Shown: positions 1-6,399, numbered from the stretch's first letter. The stretch: DNA of 7,134 nucleotides from Muribaculaceae bacterium (GCA_017962285.1 JAGCVR010000038.1:1-7134); one strand, 5' to 3'. The notes: generated by a model not told the origin, from the letters alone. Numbers and translations: made by a program.

Positions 1-1686
1 CATACGCTTGGCCAGGTCGGAGATCTTCACCGGCTTACCCATGTCAAACACGAAGATTTCACCGCCATTACCCTTTGTACCGGCCTCCAGCACCAGCTTA
101 CAGGCCTCGGGAATCAGCATAAAGAAGCGCACGATACGCTCGTCGGTCACTGTCACCGGACCGCCGTTCTTAATCTGTTCGCGGAACAAGGGAATCACAC
201 TTCCGTTCGATCCCAGTACATTTCCGAATCGTGTGGTTACGAACTGTGTACGGGCGGAGGGACTGCCCATCTGCGAATTGGTGATGAAGCTCACCTTATT
301 CGTCAGGGCCGAGAAGAACGACGATACTTTCTTCTCCTTGCTAGCCTGGTCGAGACTCTGCACGTAGATCTCGCAGATACGCTTCGAACAACCCATCACG
401 TTGGTCGGGTTCACAGCTTTGTCGGTCGAGATCATCACGAATTTCTTAACGCCGTATTTCACCGCCAGGTCGGCCATGATCTTAGTGCCTTCCACATTGT
501 TCTGTATGCTCTCGCAGGGATTGTCCTCCATCATCGGCACATGCTTGTAGGCAGCGGCATGGAACACGTAGTCGGGATGGTATTTCCGGAAAATGATTTC
601 CATGTGGCGCTTGTTGCAGATGGAGGTTACTATGGTTTCGGCCTTGATGTCAGGATATTGGCTGGCCATCATCAGCCGACAGTCGTGCTGTGGAGTTTCA
701 GCCTGGTCTACGAGAACCAACTGTCGGGGACCAAACTCGGCAATCTGCCTGACTATCTCACTACCGATACTGCCGGCAGAGCCTGTTATTAGAATGCTCT
801 TGTCTTTCAGCAGTTCCTCAATTGCCGTCAGGTCAATCAGTATCTCGTCGCGTGGCAGCAGATCTTCGATGTCAATCTCTTTCAGCTGGGCTGTGGAGAT
901 ATCGCTCTTGCCGTCCCATTTCGTAGCGGTATCCATTGTGTAGATGGCAATGCCATTTTCAATCAGCCGGTCCACCATCTCAGGGCTTTTCACAAACTTT
1001 TCCCGTTTAAGAGGCGATACGAAGAGCGTGTTGGCGTTCTCCTGCTCCATCAGTTTGATTATCTTGTCATTATTCTCGTACACTTTCACGCCCATCAGTC
1101 GTTTTCCTACTATGTCTTCGGCATCGCTGATAAATCCTTTCAGCTTGAAAGTAGTATTGGTAGGCGACGATAGTGCACGGGCGATGCTCAGTCCGCCCGT
1201 CTTCACGCCGTAGATGAAAACGCCTCTGGCATCCTGGTCGGTCTTGTAGTATTCGTACATGTACTTCACAATCATACGGACCGACCACATGATACCTGTG
1301 GCCAACACAAAGGTCATTCCCAATTCGCGCATACGGATTGGAATGAGCCAGTTGTCGAAATTGAAAAAGTATCTGAGAATCGCAATGGTTCCCACTCCAA
1401 TCAGATTGGCAAGGGCCACGCGGTGGATGTCGGCAAACGAGGTGTATCGCATTACCCCCGAGTAAGTGTGGAAAACACGGAACCCAATGATATACGGTAT
1501 CAGATAGAATATCAATGTTCCCATCAGGGGCAGGAATACCTTCGACGTGTTAACGGCACCGTGATCTAATATGTAGCAGAGAAGCCCAGATCCAATCACC
1601 ACCAAACAGTCGAAGATGAATACACACCAGTAAGGGAGTGCATCCTTCGAAAAATACCAATGGGTGAGTTTATAGAATATGGCCAT
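1..1686 (-). CDS. Membrane-bound UDP-sugar 4,6-dehydratase (CapD/PglF/WbpM type), C-terminus cut by window edge
   Basis: 562 residues are visible, reading off the left edge; relatives are about 600-650 residues, so the C-terminus is missing. The ATG at 1686 lies 17 bp after the glycosyltransferase stop. Hydrophobic segments at about residues 19-41, 50-72, 88-107 and 121-140 form a membrane anchor. A first Rossmann-like segment follows at 155-172 (VFIYGVKTGG). The catalytic NAD(P) domain begins with TGSAGSIG at 301-308 and has AAAYKHVPMME, STDKAVNPTNVMG (S420, T421, D422, K423, M431) and K435. Met in place of the usual short-chain-dehydrogenase Tyr is typical of the large membrane dehydratases. 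RFGNVLGSNGS and RFFMLIPEA follow. Family knowledge: these enzymes convert UDP-GlcNAc (or a similar sugar) to a 4-keto-6-deoxy sugar at the cytoplasmic membrane for capsule, O-antigen or glycoprotein glycans. The exact substrate cannot be read. The stretch 446-479 looks longer than in relatives I remember. Confidence 0.93.
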   Translation of the reverse strand, partial: MAIFYKLTHWYFSKDALPYWCVFIFDCLVVIGSGLLCYILDHGAVNTSKVFLPLMGTLIFYLIPYIIGFRVFHTYSGVMRYTSFADIHRVALANLIGVGTIAILRYFFNFDNWLIPIRMRELGMTFVLATGIMWSVRMIVKYMYEYYKTDQDARGVFIYGVKTGGLSIARALSSPTNTTFKLKGFISDAEDIVGKRLMGVKVYENNDKIIKLMEQENANTLFVSPLKREKFVKSPEMVDRLIENGIAIYTMDTATKWDGKSDISTAQLKEIDIEDLLPRDEILIDLTAIEELLKDKSILITGSAGSIGSEIVRQIAEFGPRQLVLVDQAETPQHDCRLMMASQYPDIKAETIVTSICNKRHMEIIFRKYHPDYVFHAAAYKHVPMMEDNPCESIQNNVEGTKIMADLAVKYGVKKFVMISTDKAVNPTNVMGCSKRICEIYVQSLDQASKEKKVSSFFSALTNKVSFITNSQMGSPSARTQFVTTRFGNVLGSNGSVIPLFREQIKNGGPVTVTDERIVRFFMLIPEACKLVLEAGTKGNGGEIFVFDMGKPVKISDLAKRM

Positions 1687-1703
1687 TTTCTTTGTTTTTA
1701 CGA

Positions 1704-2477
1704 TTAGCAGAAATGTTTTTTGAATGCATAGATGGCGAAGCAGCACGTGTTGTAGGCTGCACGCCAGCTTGGTATGCGTTCGTTAGTTGTTTGTATGTCG
1801 TATACTTGTTTGAGACTTGCCAATTTGTTTGAGGATAGCGAGTTGTATACCACCCGGTAGTCAACGAGAGGTTCCTGAAGACAGTAAGCGCATGGCACTT
1901 TCTTAAGCAACATCAGCCAGGTGGCGTAGTCTTGCCCAGAGCGGCGCAACGGCATAGAGAAATCTCCGAAAGCTTGTTTGTCGAGCACTACTGTCGATGT
2001 GGCTATCACTGTCTTGCGAAGCAGGTATTGGTAATCCACTCTCTCTGGAATGGCACGCACCTTGCTGATAGGCTGCCCCTCTTCGTCGGTCATTCTGATT
2101 TGCGTGAAACAGAACGCACAGCCTTCTTTTTCCATGAAAGCCACTTGCTTGCTTAGCTTGTCGGATTTCCATGTGTCATCGCTGTCGAGGAATGCAATAT
2201 ATCTGCCTTTTGCTAATGCAATGCCTTGGTTACGGGCTACGGCAGCTCCCCCGTTCTTGTCCAGATTGATAAGCCGAATGCGTTTGTCATCTTCATGTCT
2301 ACGTATGATTTCTATGGAATTGTCGGTAGAGCAATCATTAACAAGCAGCAACTCCCAGTCGGTAAAGTCCTGCTGGAATACCGACTGCAAGGTTTGTTCC
2401 AAAAAACGACCTGCATTATAGACAGGAACGATGATGGAAACCTTTGGCGTTTGGGTTGCTTCGACTTGTTGTGTCAT
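1704..2477 (-). CDS. Family 2 glycosyltransferase (GT-A fold)
   Basis: A 257-residue protein with the GT2 layout. The N-terminal nucleotide-binding strand VSIIVPVYN is at 13-21, LLVNDCSTDNS (D48) at 44-54, GGAAVARNQG at 76-85 and the metal-binding DxD-type motif FLDSDD at 96-101. GQDYATWL at 181-188 has Asp183 where the catalytic base usually sits. It would transfer a sugar from a nucleotide-sugar donor to a lipid-linked acceptor on the cytoplasmic face; donor and acceptor cannot be inferred. No clear membrane segment is seen. I chose the ATG at 2477, 8 bp after the aminotransferase stop. An in-frame ATG at 2507 would add ten residues (MAHSYLLKLR) but overlap the upstream gene by 22 bp, and homology starts only after the second Met. 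The tight spacing on both sides indicates co-transcription with the aminotransferase and the dehydratase. Confidence 0.9.
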   Translation of the reverse strand: MTQQVEATQTPKVSIIVPVYNAGRFLEQTLQSVFQQDFTDWELLLVNDCSTDNSIEIIRRHEDDKRIRLINLDKNGGAAVARNQGIALAKGRYIAFLDSDDTWKSDKLSKQVAFMEKEGCAFCFTQIRMTDEEGQPISKVRAIPERVDYQYLLRKTVIATSTVVLDKQAFGDFSMPLRRSGQDYATWLMLLKKVPCAYCLQEPLVDYRVVYNSLSSNKLASLKQVYDIQTTNERIPSWRAAYNTCCFAIYAFKKHFC

Positions 2478-2485
2478 TCTTAACT

Positions 2486-3409
2486 TTAGTAAATAGGAGT
2501 GAGCCAATGTTTATACTCGGCATGCTTGCCTGTGAGGACCTCGTAATAGGTGTCGAACAGCTTTTTCGTGAGCGGTCCGCATTTGCCCTGCCCAATGGGA
2601 TAGCCGTCGATATCAATGACCTGAGTGATTTCCATGGCTGAACCGCAGAGGAATGCTTCGTCGCAGATATATAGTTCGGTGCGGTCGATGTCGCGCTCAA
2701 CGGTTTCAATCCCAAGTAATTCGCGGGCAATGCGGATGATGGTGTCGCGGGTGATGCTCTCCAGTACCGAAGCGGTGCAGGGGGGGGTGTAGAGTGTGTT
2801 GTCGCGTACCATGAAGAAGCATGAGCCCGGACCTTCGGCCACCTTGCCCTGATTGTTCAGGAATATTGCTGTGTCGTAGCCGTTCTGTTGTGCCTCAAGG
2901 TGAGCCATCCGGCTGTTGATGTAATTTGCGCCGACCTTTGCACGTGGTGACAGGTTCCTGTCGCTGATACGTTCCCAAGAACTAACCTGGCAGCGCAGTC
3001 CCTTCTTTCCTTCGATGAGTGTGCGTCCTTTGGGGATGGGGGCTATAAACATGTTGATGGGTTCGCATGAACTCCATGTACCGCCAAGTCCGTCAACGAA
3101 AACGGTCTGTCTCACCTGTATGTCCTCGCGGTAGTTATTGGCTTTCACCACATCAATGAGTCCGCGTTTGAAGTCCTCGGTGGTGTAAGGACTTTTCAGC
3201 CTGAATATCTTGATGGAGTGGTGGAGCCGCTTGTAATGGTCGTCCAGTCGGAAAGCATACAGTTGCTGTTCCTCTTCGCTCCAATAGCAGCGGATACCCT
3301 CGAAAACGTTGGCACCGAATTGCGAAGTGGGGGAGAGCACGTTGATTTTCGCCTCCGTTACGGGAATCAGTTCCCCGCCCAGCCATATCAGTCTTTTGTC
3401 GTTGTCCAT
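2486..3409 (-). CDS. ilvE: Branched-chain amino acid aminotransferase-like enzyme (PLP fold type IV)
   Basis: A 307-residue protein, close to the usual IlvE length of about 300-310. It carries FGANVFEGIRCY near the N-terminus (FEGIRCY is shared with E. coli IlvE), VSSWERISDRNLSPRAK ending in the probable PLP lysine, the following GANYINSRMA, then KVAEGPGSCFF with the conserved Glu, and SITRDTIIRIAREL. The C-terminal part GSAMEITQV...GQGKCGPLTKKL matches IlvE. Family role: reversible amino transfer between glutamate and branched-chain 2-keto acids in the cytoplasm. Start ATG at 3409 follows an AT-rich leader without a strong Shine-Dalgarno sequence, as is usual in Bacteroidetes. Its place between a phosphoglycosyl transferase and a glycosyltransferase, with GT2 only 8 bp downstream, is unusual for a housekeeping ilvE. 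It may instead serve the glycan pathway on a related keto acid. The fold and family are secure; the physiological substrate is not. Confidence 0.9.
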   Translation of the reverse strand: MDNDKRLIWLGGELIPVTEAKINVLSPTSQFGANVFEGIRCYWSEEEQQLYAFRLDDHYKRLHHSIKIFRLKSPYTTEDFKRGLIDVVKANNYREDIQVRQTVFVDGLGGTWSSCEPINMFIAPIPKGRTLIEGKKGLRCQVSSWERISDRNLSPRAKVGANYINSRMAHLEAQQNGYDTAIFLNNQGKVAEGPGSCFFMVRDNTLYTPPCTASVLESITRDTIIRIARELLGIETVERDIDRTELYICDEAFLCGSAMEITQVIDIDGYPIGQGKCGPLTKKLFDTYYEVLTGKHAEYKHWLTPIY

Positions 3410-3421
3410 TCTTATTTGTTA

Positions 3422-3484
3422 TATAGTTTATAGTTGAGAGTTGAGAGTTTATGGTTTATAGTTGAGAGTTTATAGTTTAATGTT
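3422..3484 (-). repeat. Tandem 7-bp repeat tract upstream of ilvE-like gene
   Basis: Read on the minus strand, this is a run of 7-bp units of two alternating kinds, AACTATA and AACTCTC. In + order the units are TATAGTT, TATAGTT, GAGAGTT, GAGAGTT, TATGGTT, TATAGTT, GAGAGTT and TATAGTT (3422-3477), plus a degenerate ninth, TAATGTT (3478-3484). The last unit ends 12 bp before the ATG at 3409, so the tract lies in the leader or promoter of the aminotransferase gene. A unit of seven is prone to copy-number slippage. Because it is non-coding, any effect would be on promoter spacing or mRNA structure. The function is unknown. Confidence 0.9.
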
Positions 3485-3517
3485 AAAAATAACAGATCCA
3501 AAGTCTGCCTCCAGCAG
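3481..3517 (-). other. Two small hairpin-capable palindromes between the heptamer tracts
   Basis: Between the two repeat tracts lie TGTTA-AAAA-TAACA (3481-3494, 5-bp arms) and CTGC-CTCCA-GCAG (3505-3517, 4-bp arms). Both are short and neither is a GC-rich stem followed directly by a T-run, so they are not a convincing terminator for the phosphoglycosyl transferase gene. They may be part of a repeated intergenic unit together with the flanking heptamers, or chance. Confidence 0.4.
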
Positions 3518-3523
3518 TAATCA

Positions 3524-3558
3524 TAACTCTACACTCTACACTCTACATTCTACATTCT
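3524..3558 (-). repeat. Second 7-bp tandem repeat tract, after the phosphoglycosyl transferase gene
   Basis: On the + strand the units are TAACTCT (degenerate), ACACTCT, ACACTCT, ACATTCT and ACATTCT. The tract begins 2 bp after the stop codon of the phosphoglycosyl transferase gene in transcription order. The unit differs from the tract at 3422-3484, but the period is the same and AACTCT-like sequence appears here on the + strand and there on the minus strand. The two tracts are therefore roughly inverted around a 39-bp core (3485-3523). This arrangement may reflect a dispersed intergenic repeat; a genome-wide search would decide. Confidence 0.8.
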
Positions 3559-3560
3559 CT

Positions 3561-4247
3561 TTACTCATGAGCCAGCCTGATGATTTCCTCTTCAGCCATC
3601 CTTGCTGCTTCCGAGTCGGTCAGACTGTCGTCTTGCTTGTTCTCGTAGATGTTTTTCTGGCGAAAGACATCTATAACTGTCTTGCCGATGATATAGATAT
3701 CAATCAGGCATCCCCATTTACGGAACAGGTCGATGTATTTGCCGTCGAAATCGGCCTTTTCGTCCCATGGGAGGTCGTTGCGACCTTGAACTTGGGCGTA
3801 ACCCGTAATACCAGCCACGGCTTCGAAGCGTTTCTTGAAACGGGCATTAAGCGTGTCGAAATCTCCCAGTTCGTATGAAACACAGGGGCGAGGCCCTACT
3901 ATTGACATGTCACCTTTCAGCACGTTCCACAGTTGTGGCAGCTCGTCAAGGCTTGTCTTCCGCAGAAATCGGCCCGAGCGTGTCACCCGGGGGTCGTTCT
4001 CGAAGTTGAACAGTCCTGCACCCTGTTTCTCCGCGTCGTTTACCATCGAGCGGAATTTCAGCATCTGGAAGATACGTCCGTGGCGTGTGCGGCGGTCTTG
4101 TCGGAAGATTACCGGTCCTTTCGAATCGGTCTTTATCCAGATGGCACAGGCCAGAAGAACAGGCGACAACACTATAAGCGCTGCCAGTGCCGACACGAAG
4201 TCGAACACGCGCTTAATGAAATTGTTAATCATCACCCATATCTTCAT
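3561..4247 (-). CDS. Undecaprenyl-phosphate sugar-1-phosphate transferase (PglC/WbaP-type phosphoglycosyl transferase)
   Basis: A 228-residue bacterial sugar transferase. A hydrophobic segment at about 15-38 contains the Ser-Pro (S28-P29) of the re-entrant membrane helix seen in monotopic enzymes. GPVIFRQDRRTRHGRIF is at 44-60, KFRSM at 64-68 and the catalytic dyad Asp101-Glu102 in KTSLDELPQLWNVLKGDMS. VGPRP at 117-121 and GITGYAQVQGR at 146-156 follow. The single catalytic domain without an N-terminal multi-span region makes it PglC-like in size rather than full WbaP-like. Family role: transfers a sugar-1-phosphate from a UDP-sugar to undecaprenyl phosphate, the first membrane-committed step of glycan assembly. 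The sugar is not determinable, though a product of the dehydratase at 1-1686 is a reasonable guess. The charged tail after about residue 200 (ENKQDDSLTDSEAARMAEEE) is a variable extension. It lies 11 bp after the decarboxylase stop with a clear ribosome site. Confidence 0.93.
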   Translation of the reverse strand: MKIWVMINNFIKRVFDFVSALAALIVLSPVLLACAIWIKTDSKGPVIFRQDRRTRHGRIFQMLKFRSMVNDAEKQGAGLFNFENDPRVTRSGRFLRKTSLDELPQLWNVLKGDMSIVGPRPCVSYELGDFDTLNARFKKRFEAVAGITGYAQVQGRNDLPWDEKADFDGKYIDLFRKWGCLIDIYIIGKTVIDVFRQKNIYENKQDDSLTDSEAARMAEEEIIRLAHE

Positions 4248-4254
4248 GGCAGTT

Positions 4255-4259
4255 TCCTT
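4255..4259 (-). promoter_or_regulatory. Shine-Dalgarno site for the phosphoglycosyl transferase
   Basis: AAGGA on the minus strand overlaps the last base of the decarboxylase TAA and ends 7 nt before the ATG at 4247. This supports that start over the in-frame Met at residue 6, and suggests translation by ribosomes finishing the upstream gene. A frameshift upstream could therefore lower expression of this gene. Confidence 0.6.
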
Positions 4260-5481
4260 TAAAAAGTGTATGTATGGAACAGGTCGTCGAACGTTTCCTG
4301 TCGCTTAATCACGTCAATCCTGCCTTCTCTAAGCTCAAGGATGGGGAAGTTGGGCAGAATGAATGGTGGCTTCAGCACTACCGAATAGGATCCCACATTC
4401 TCGAATACCACGAAGTCGCCCAGACTTAACGGACCGTTGTACCCACGATACAGATAGTCCGACTCAATGCAGGTGAACCCCGCGAAATCGAGGTCGGCGT
4501 ATTCGCTGGTGGGCAGCGTCTCGTCGTGCATCACGGTAAGGGGCGGATTCTTCTTGTTGAGTGTCGGGTTGATGTTGTAAATACTTCCCATCAGCGTGGC
4601 TATCTTCTTGCCCCGTATGTCCTTGATGCTTTTCACACGGGCTGCGAATCGCATGGCATCGCCTACGAGCGCACTTCCCGGCTCAATGAACAGTTGGGGC
4701 TGATGCTCGCACCCGCTGAAATGCTTGGCTATTGTGGCCGCAGCTTCCTGTGCATATTCCTTGTAGGTGGGTATGTGCATGCCGAACTGTGCTTTCAGCG
4801 AGTTCTTCATCTTGCCAAAGAGTCCGCCGCCAAGGTCTACATGGTCGGGCAGTTCAGGGTAGAGTTCATCGGCCAGTCGGCATATACCTTCGGCACGTGG
4901 CTTCCAAGTCTCGCCCCGTCGGGATGCGAAGTGGCAGTGGAGTCCGGCAATGCGGATGTTGCCAATGCCGTTCAGATGAGCCACCAGTTCGCTGAATTCC
5001 TTTTTCTCCACATCGAATCCGAAACGCGACAGGGTGCCGTCGTTGATTTGGAAATTGCACCTCAGTCCAACATTGATAGTCATGTCGGGATGCTGTGCAG
5101 CCAGTTCTGTGATGGCGGGCACTTCCACATAGTCGTCCAGGTTTACGATGCCTCCACCGAGAATCACTTCTCTGACGGCCTCAGAGTTTTTCACCGGACC
5201 GTTGAAATGCACTTTGCTGTAAGGCACGCCAATCCGTCGGGCAATTCCAGTTCCATATCGCTCACCACTTCGGCATATCCCCCCATGTCGTCAACCATCC
5301 GGCATAGCCGCGGGGTGTAGTTTGTCTTGTAGGAATAAGCGATATATGTTTCTGGGTAGAATTTCCTGAATGCCTTCAGCAGCTCATGGAAATTCAGTTC
5401 GAACTGCTCGGTGTCGAGCAGATAGAACGCATCGCCATGACTACGGCTTATATCGTTTAATATGTTATAGCTCAGTTCCAC
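4259..5481 (-). pseudogene. PLP-dependent decarboxylase (DAP/carboxynorspermidine decarboxylase class), split by a 1-base frameshift
   Basis: Two adjacent frames together make one protein of about 407 residues, normal for alanine-racemase-fold decarboxylases. The N-terminal piece (5481-5242, 80 codons) contains IAYSYKTNY with the probable PLP lysine K52 and GGYAEVVSDMELEL. Without a shift that frame runs on to a stop at 5191. The C-terminal piece (from 5242) continues ARRIGVPYSKVHFNGP, then SRFGFD (152-157), GLHCHFAS (180-187), DLGGGL (216-221), FIEPGS (265-270), CIESDYLYR (338-346) and GDFVVFENVGSYS. All family motifs survive, so the lesion is recent, a sequencing error, or tolerated. An independent start for the C-terminal piece would be a GTG at 5227, which is simply a Val codon in the merged protein. 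I prefer GTG at 5481 as start, with AAGGA 9 nt upstream; TTG at 5523, inside the aldolase gene, is the alternative. EPGS rather than EPGR argues against classical DAP or ornithine decarboxylase. The substrate is unknown. Confidence 0.85.
5239..5245 (-). other. Frameshift point in the decarboxylase gene
   Basis: On the minus strand the sequence reads GAA-TTG-CCC-GAC. Adding one G (GAA-TTG-GCC-CGA-CGG) joins MELEL to ARRIGVPYSK without a gap and restores the conserved alignment. The change is equivalent to deletion of one base at the GG/CCC junction. There is no X-XXY-YYZ slippery heptamer in the reading frame, so programmed -1 frameshifting is unlikely. Confidence 0.85.
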
Positions 5482-5490
5482 TGATTTGTT

Positions 5491-5495
5491 TCCTT
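5491..5495 (-). promoter_or_regulatory. Shine-Dalgarno-like AAGGA before the decarboxylase GTG
   Basis: AAGGA on the minus strand lies just after the aldolase TAA (5500-5498) and 9 nt before the GTG at 5481. It is the main reason for placing the decarboxylase start there rather than at the TTG at 5523, which overlaps the aldolase gene by 26 bp. Confidence 0.5.
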
Positions 5496-5497
5496 GT

Positions 5498-6328
5498 TTA
5501 TTCTTTGTTTCTTTTTCTGTCAACTATCTCGTTTACCTTTCGGCACACCGTTAAGTGATTCTCTTCGAAATAGGAGACTGGCAAACAGCATAGTTCTTTT
5601 TCAAACTGTCTGATACCTTTGACGCCGTCTGAGAAAATTCGTTCTATCTCGCCGGGGTCTTTAATCTTCGATGTATCGCAAAAAGCCCGTGAGAGGATGG
5701 CCATCTGCGAGCCAAGCCGATAATGCTCGGCAATGATGTTACGACCAGATATGAGTCCGCCGTCGAGTGTGGCAATGCCGCCAAATCCGAAGAAGACTCC
5801 CCTGTTACGCAATTTTGCTGTAATCTCATCTACTTTTCCGTTGGCCAACAGTTCAAACAGAAATGAAAGCCCGTAGTCAAGATGCAGGTCGTTCAAACCA
5901 ATGTGTATTTCATCTATACTGTCAAGGTTCAACACCTCGTCGAGCGATTTCTCAGCACCTATTGTTTCCAGCAGCAGCATGGTTCGGACACGTCCACCGA
6001 CATAGTCAATAAAACGCCGTGCATCATCGGTCGTCTTCCACATTGGCAGCATGACGATGTCGGCACCTCTGCTGATAATTTCGTCTATTTCTTTTCGGCT
6101 TCCTTCGTACAAAGGATTACAGCGAACCAGCAAACTGGCCCGCTCGATTTGTCCTTTCACGATGTCGATGTCCGTCAGGTTATGATGCGACTTCACAGAG
6201 TCTATATGTCCCTGACGCTCTGCCTTTCCTCTCGTTTCAAGGTCTATAAATATTCTGTCCACACCATTCCTGTCGGCAATCTTTGCCACTTCAGGATTGT
6301 TGGTAATGTACATCAGATTCAGTGACAT
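5498..6328 (-). CDS. HpcH/HpaI-family aldolase / citrate lyase-like protein
   Basis: A 276-residue protein with the marks of the phosphoenolpyruvate/pyruvate TIM-barrel family. DRIFIDLE is at 24-31, LLVRCNPL with Arg69 at 66-73, GADIVMLPM at 88-96, LLLETIGA with Glu121 at 118-125 and IGLNDLHLDYG with Asp147 at 143-153. Glu121 and Asp147 fit the two divalent-metal ligands, and Arg69 the pyruvate/enolate-binding Arg. The HpaI-type His after the DGE motif is not present: the segment reads DLETRG, nearer to citrate-lyase-beta-like members. Family reactions are carbon-carbon bond making or breaking with pyruvate, oxaloacetate or acetyl-CoA-type partners in the cytoplasm; the substrate here is unknown. 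The start is ATG at 6328, because conserved sequence begins within a few residues. Only 16 bp separate its stop from the preferred decarboxylase start, so the two are probably one operon and one pathway. The start codon sits in an inverted repeat. Confidence 0.88.
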   Translation of the reverse strand: MSLNLMYITNNPEVAKIADRNGVDRIFIDLETRGKAERQGHIDSVKSHHNLTDIDIVKGQIERASLLVRCNPLYEGSRKEIDEIISRGADIVMLPMWKTTDDARRFIDYVGGRVRTMLLLETIGAEKSLDEVLNLDSIDEIHIGLNDLHLDYGLSFLFELLANGKVDEITAKLRNRGVFFGFGGIATLDGGLISGRNIIAEHYRLGSQMAILSRAFCDTSKIKDPGEIERIFSDGVKGIRQFEKELCCLPVSYFEENHLTVCRKVNEIVDRKRNKE

Positions 6329-6374
6329 GGTATTGTTAGCCCTTTTTTATTATATAACTCAATACCGTGTCATT
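6321..6374. repeat. 15-bp imperfect inverted repeat spanning the aldolase start codon
   Basis: Left arm 6321-6335 (AGTGACATGGTATTG) and right arm 6360-6374 (CAATACCGTGTCATT) are inverted copies matching at 13 of 15 positions, including an unbroken 7 bp at the inner end. The 24-nt AT-rich loop is 6336-6359. In the transcript this could form a stem of 7 bp, an A-C mismatch and 5 more bp, placing the AUG (6328-6326) in the stem and an AAGGG (6344-6340) in the loop. A four-codon ORF (ATG ACA CGG TAT TGA, 6373-6359) occupies the upstream arm. It could be a translational control hairpin or an operator for a DNA-binding protein. The loop contains TATAAT, but I see no Bacteroides-type -33/-7 pair (TTTG and TAnnTTTG). 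Confidence 0.7.
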
Positions 6375-6399
6375 TATTGCATGCCCTTATCTATTATTT

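Noticed and set aside
8..1465. Several + strand open frames (for example 8-367, 541-792, 593-943, 944-1213)
   Set aside because: All are antisense to the dehydratase, whose motifs run continuously through the region.
2478..2507. Upstream start of the GT2 gene at ATG 2507
   Set aside because: It would overlap the aminotransferase gene by 22 bp and add ten residues before the conserved start; ATG 2477 fits the spacing better.
3481..3517. A rho-independent terminator after the phosphoglycosyl transferase
   Set aside because: The two hairpins have 4-5 bp arms, and there is no GC-rich stem followed by a T-run.
3422..3558. A CRISPR array
   Set aside because: The units are 7 bp and directly tandem, without unique spacers.
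4259..5227. The C-terminal decarboxylase piece as an independent 322-residue gene starting at GTG 5227
   Set aside because: The GTG encodes a Val inside a conserved stretch, no ribosome site precedes it, and the piece would lack the PLP lysine.
5236..5250. Programmed -1 ribosomal frameshifting as the explanation for the split decarboxylase
   Set aside because: The shift needs re-reading of one base, but the site has no slippery heptamer and no obvious downstream pseudoknot.
4526..5320. A 264-codon + strand open frame
   Set aside because: It lies antisense to the decarboxylase, which has clear family motifs on the minus strand; the + translation has no recognisable domain.
6321..6374. An invertible promoter like those of Bacteroides capsule loci
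   Set aside because: The arms are only 24 nt apart and one arm is inside the coding sequence; known invertible capsule promoters are longer segments lying wholly upstream.
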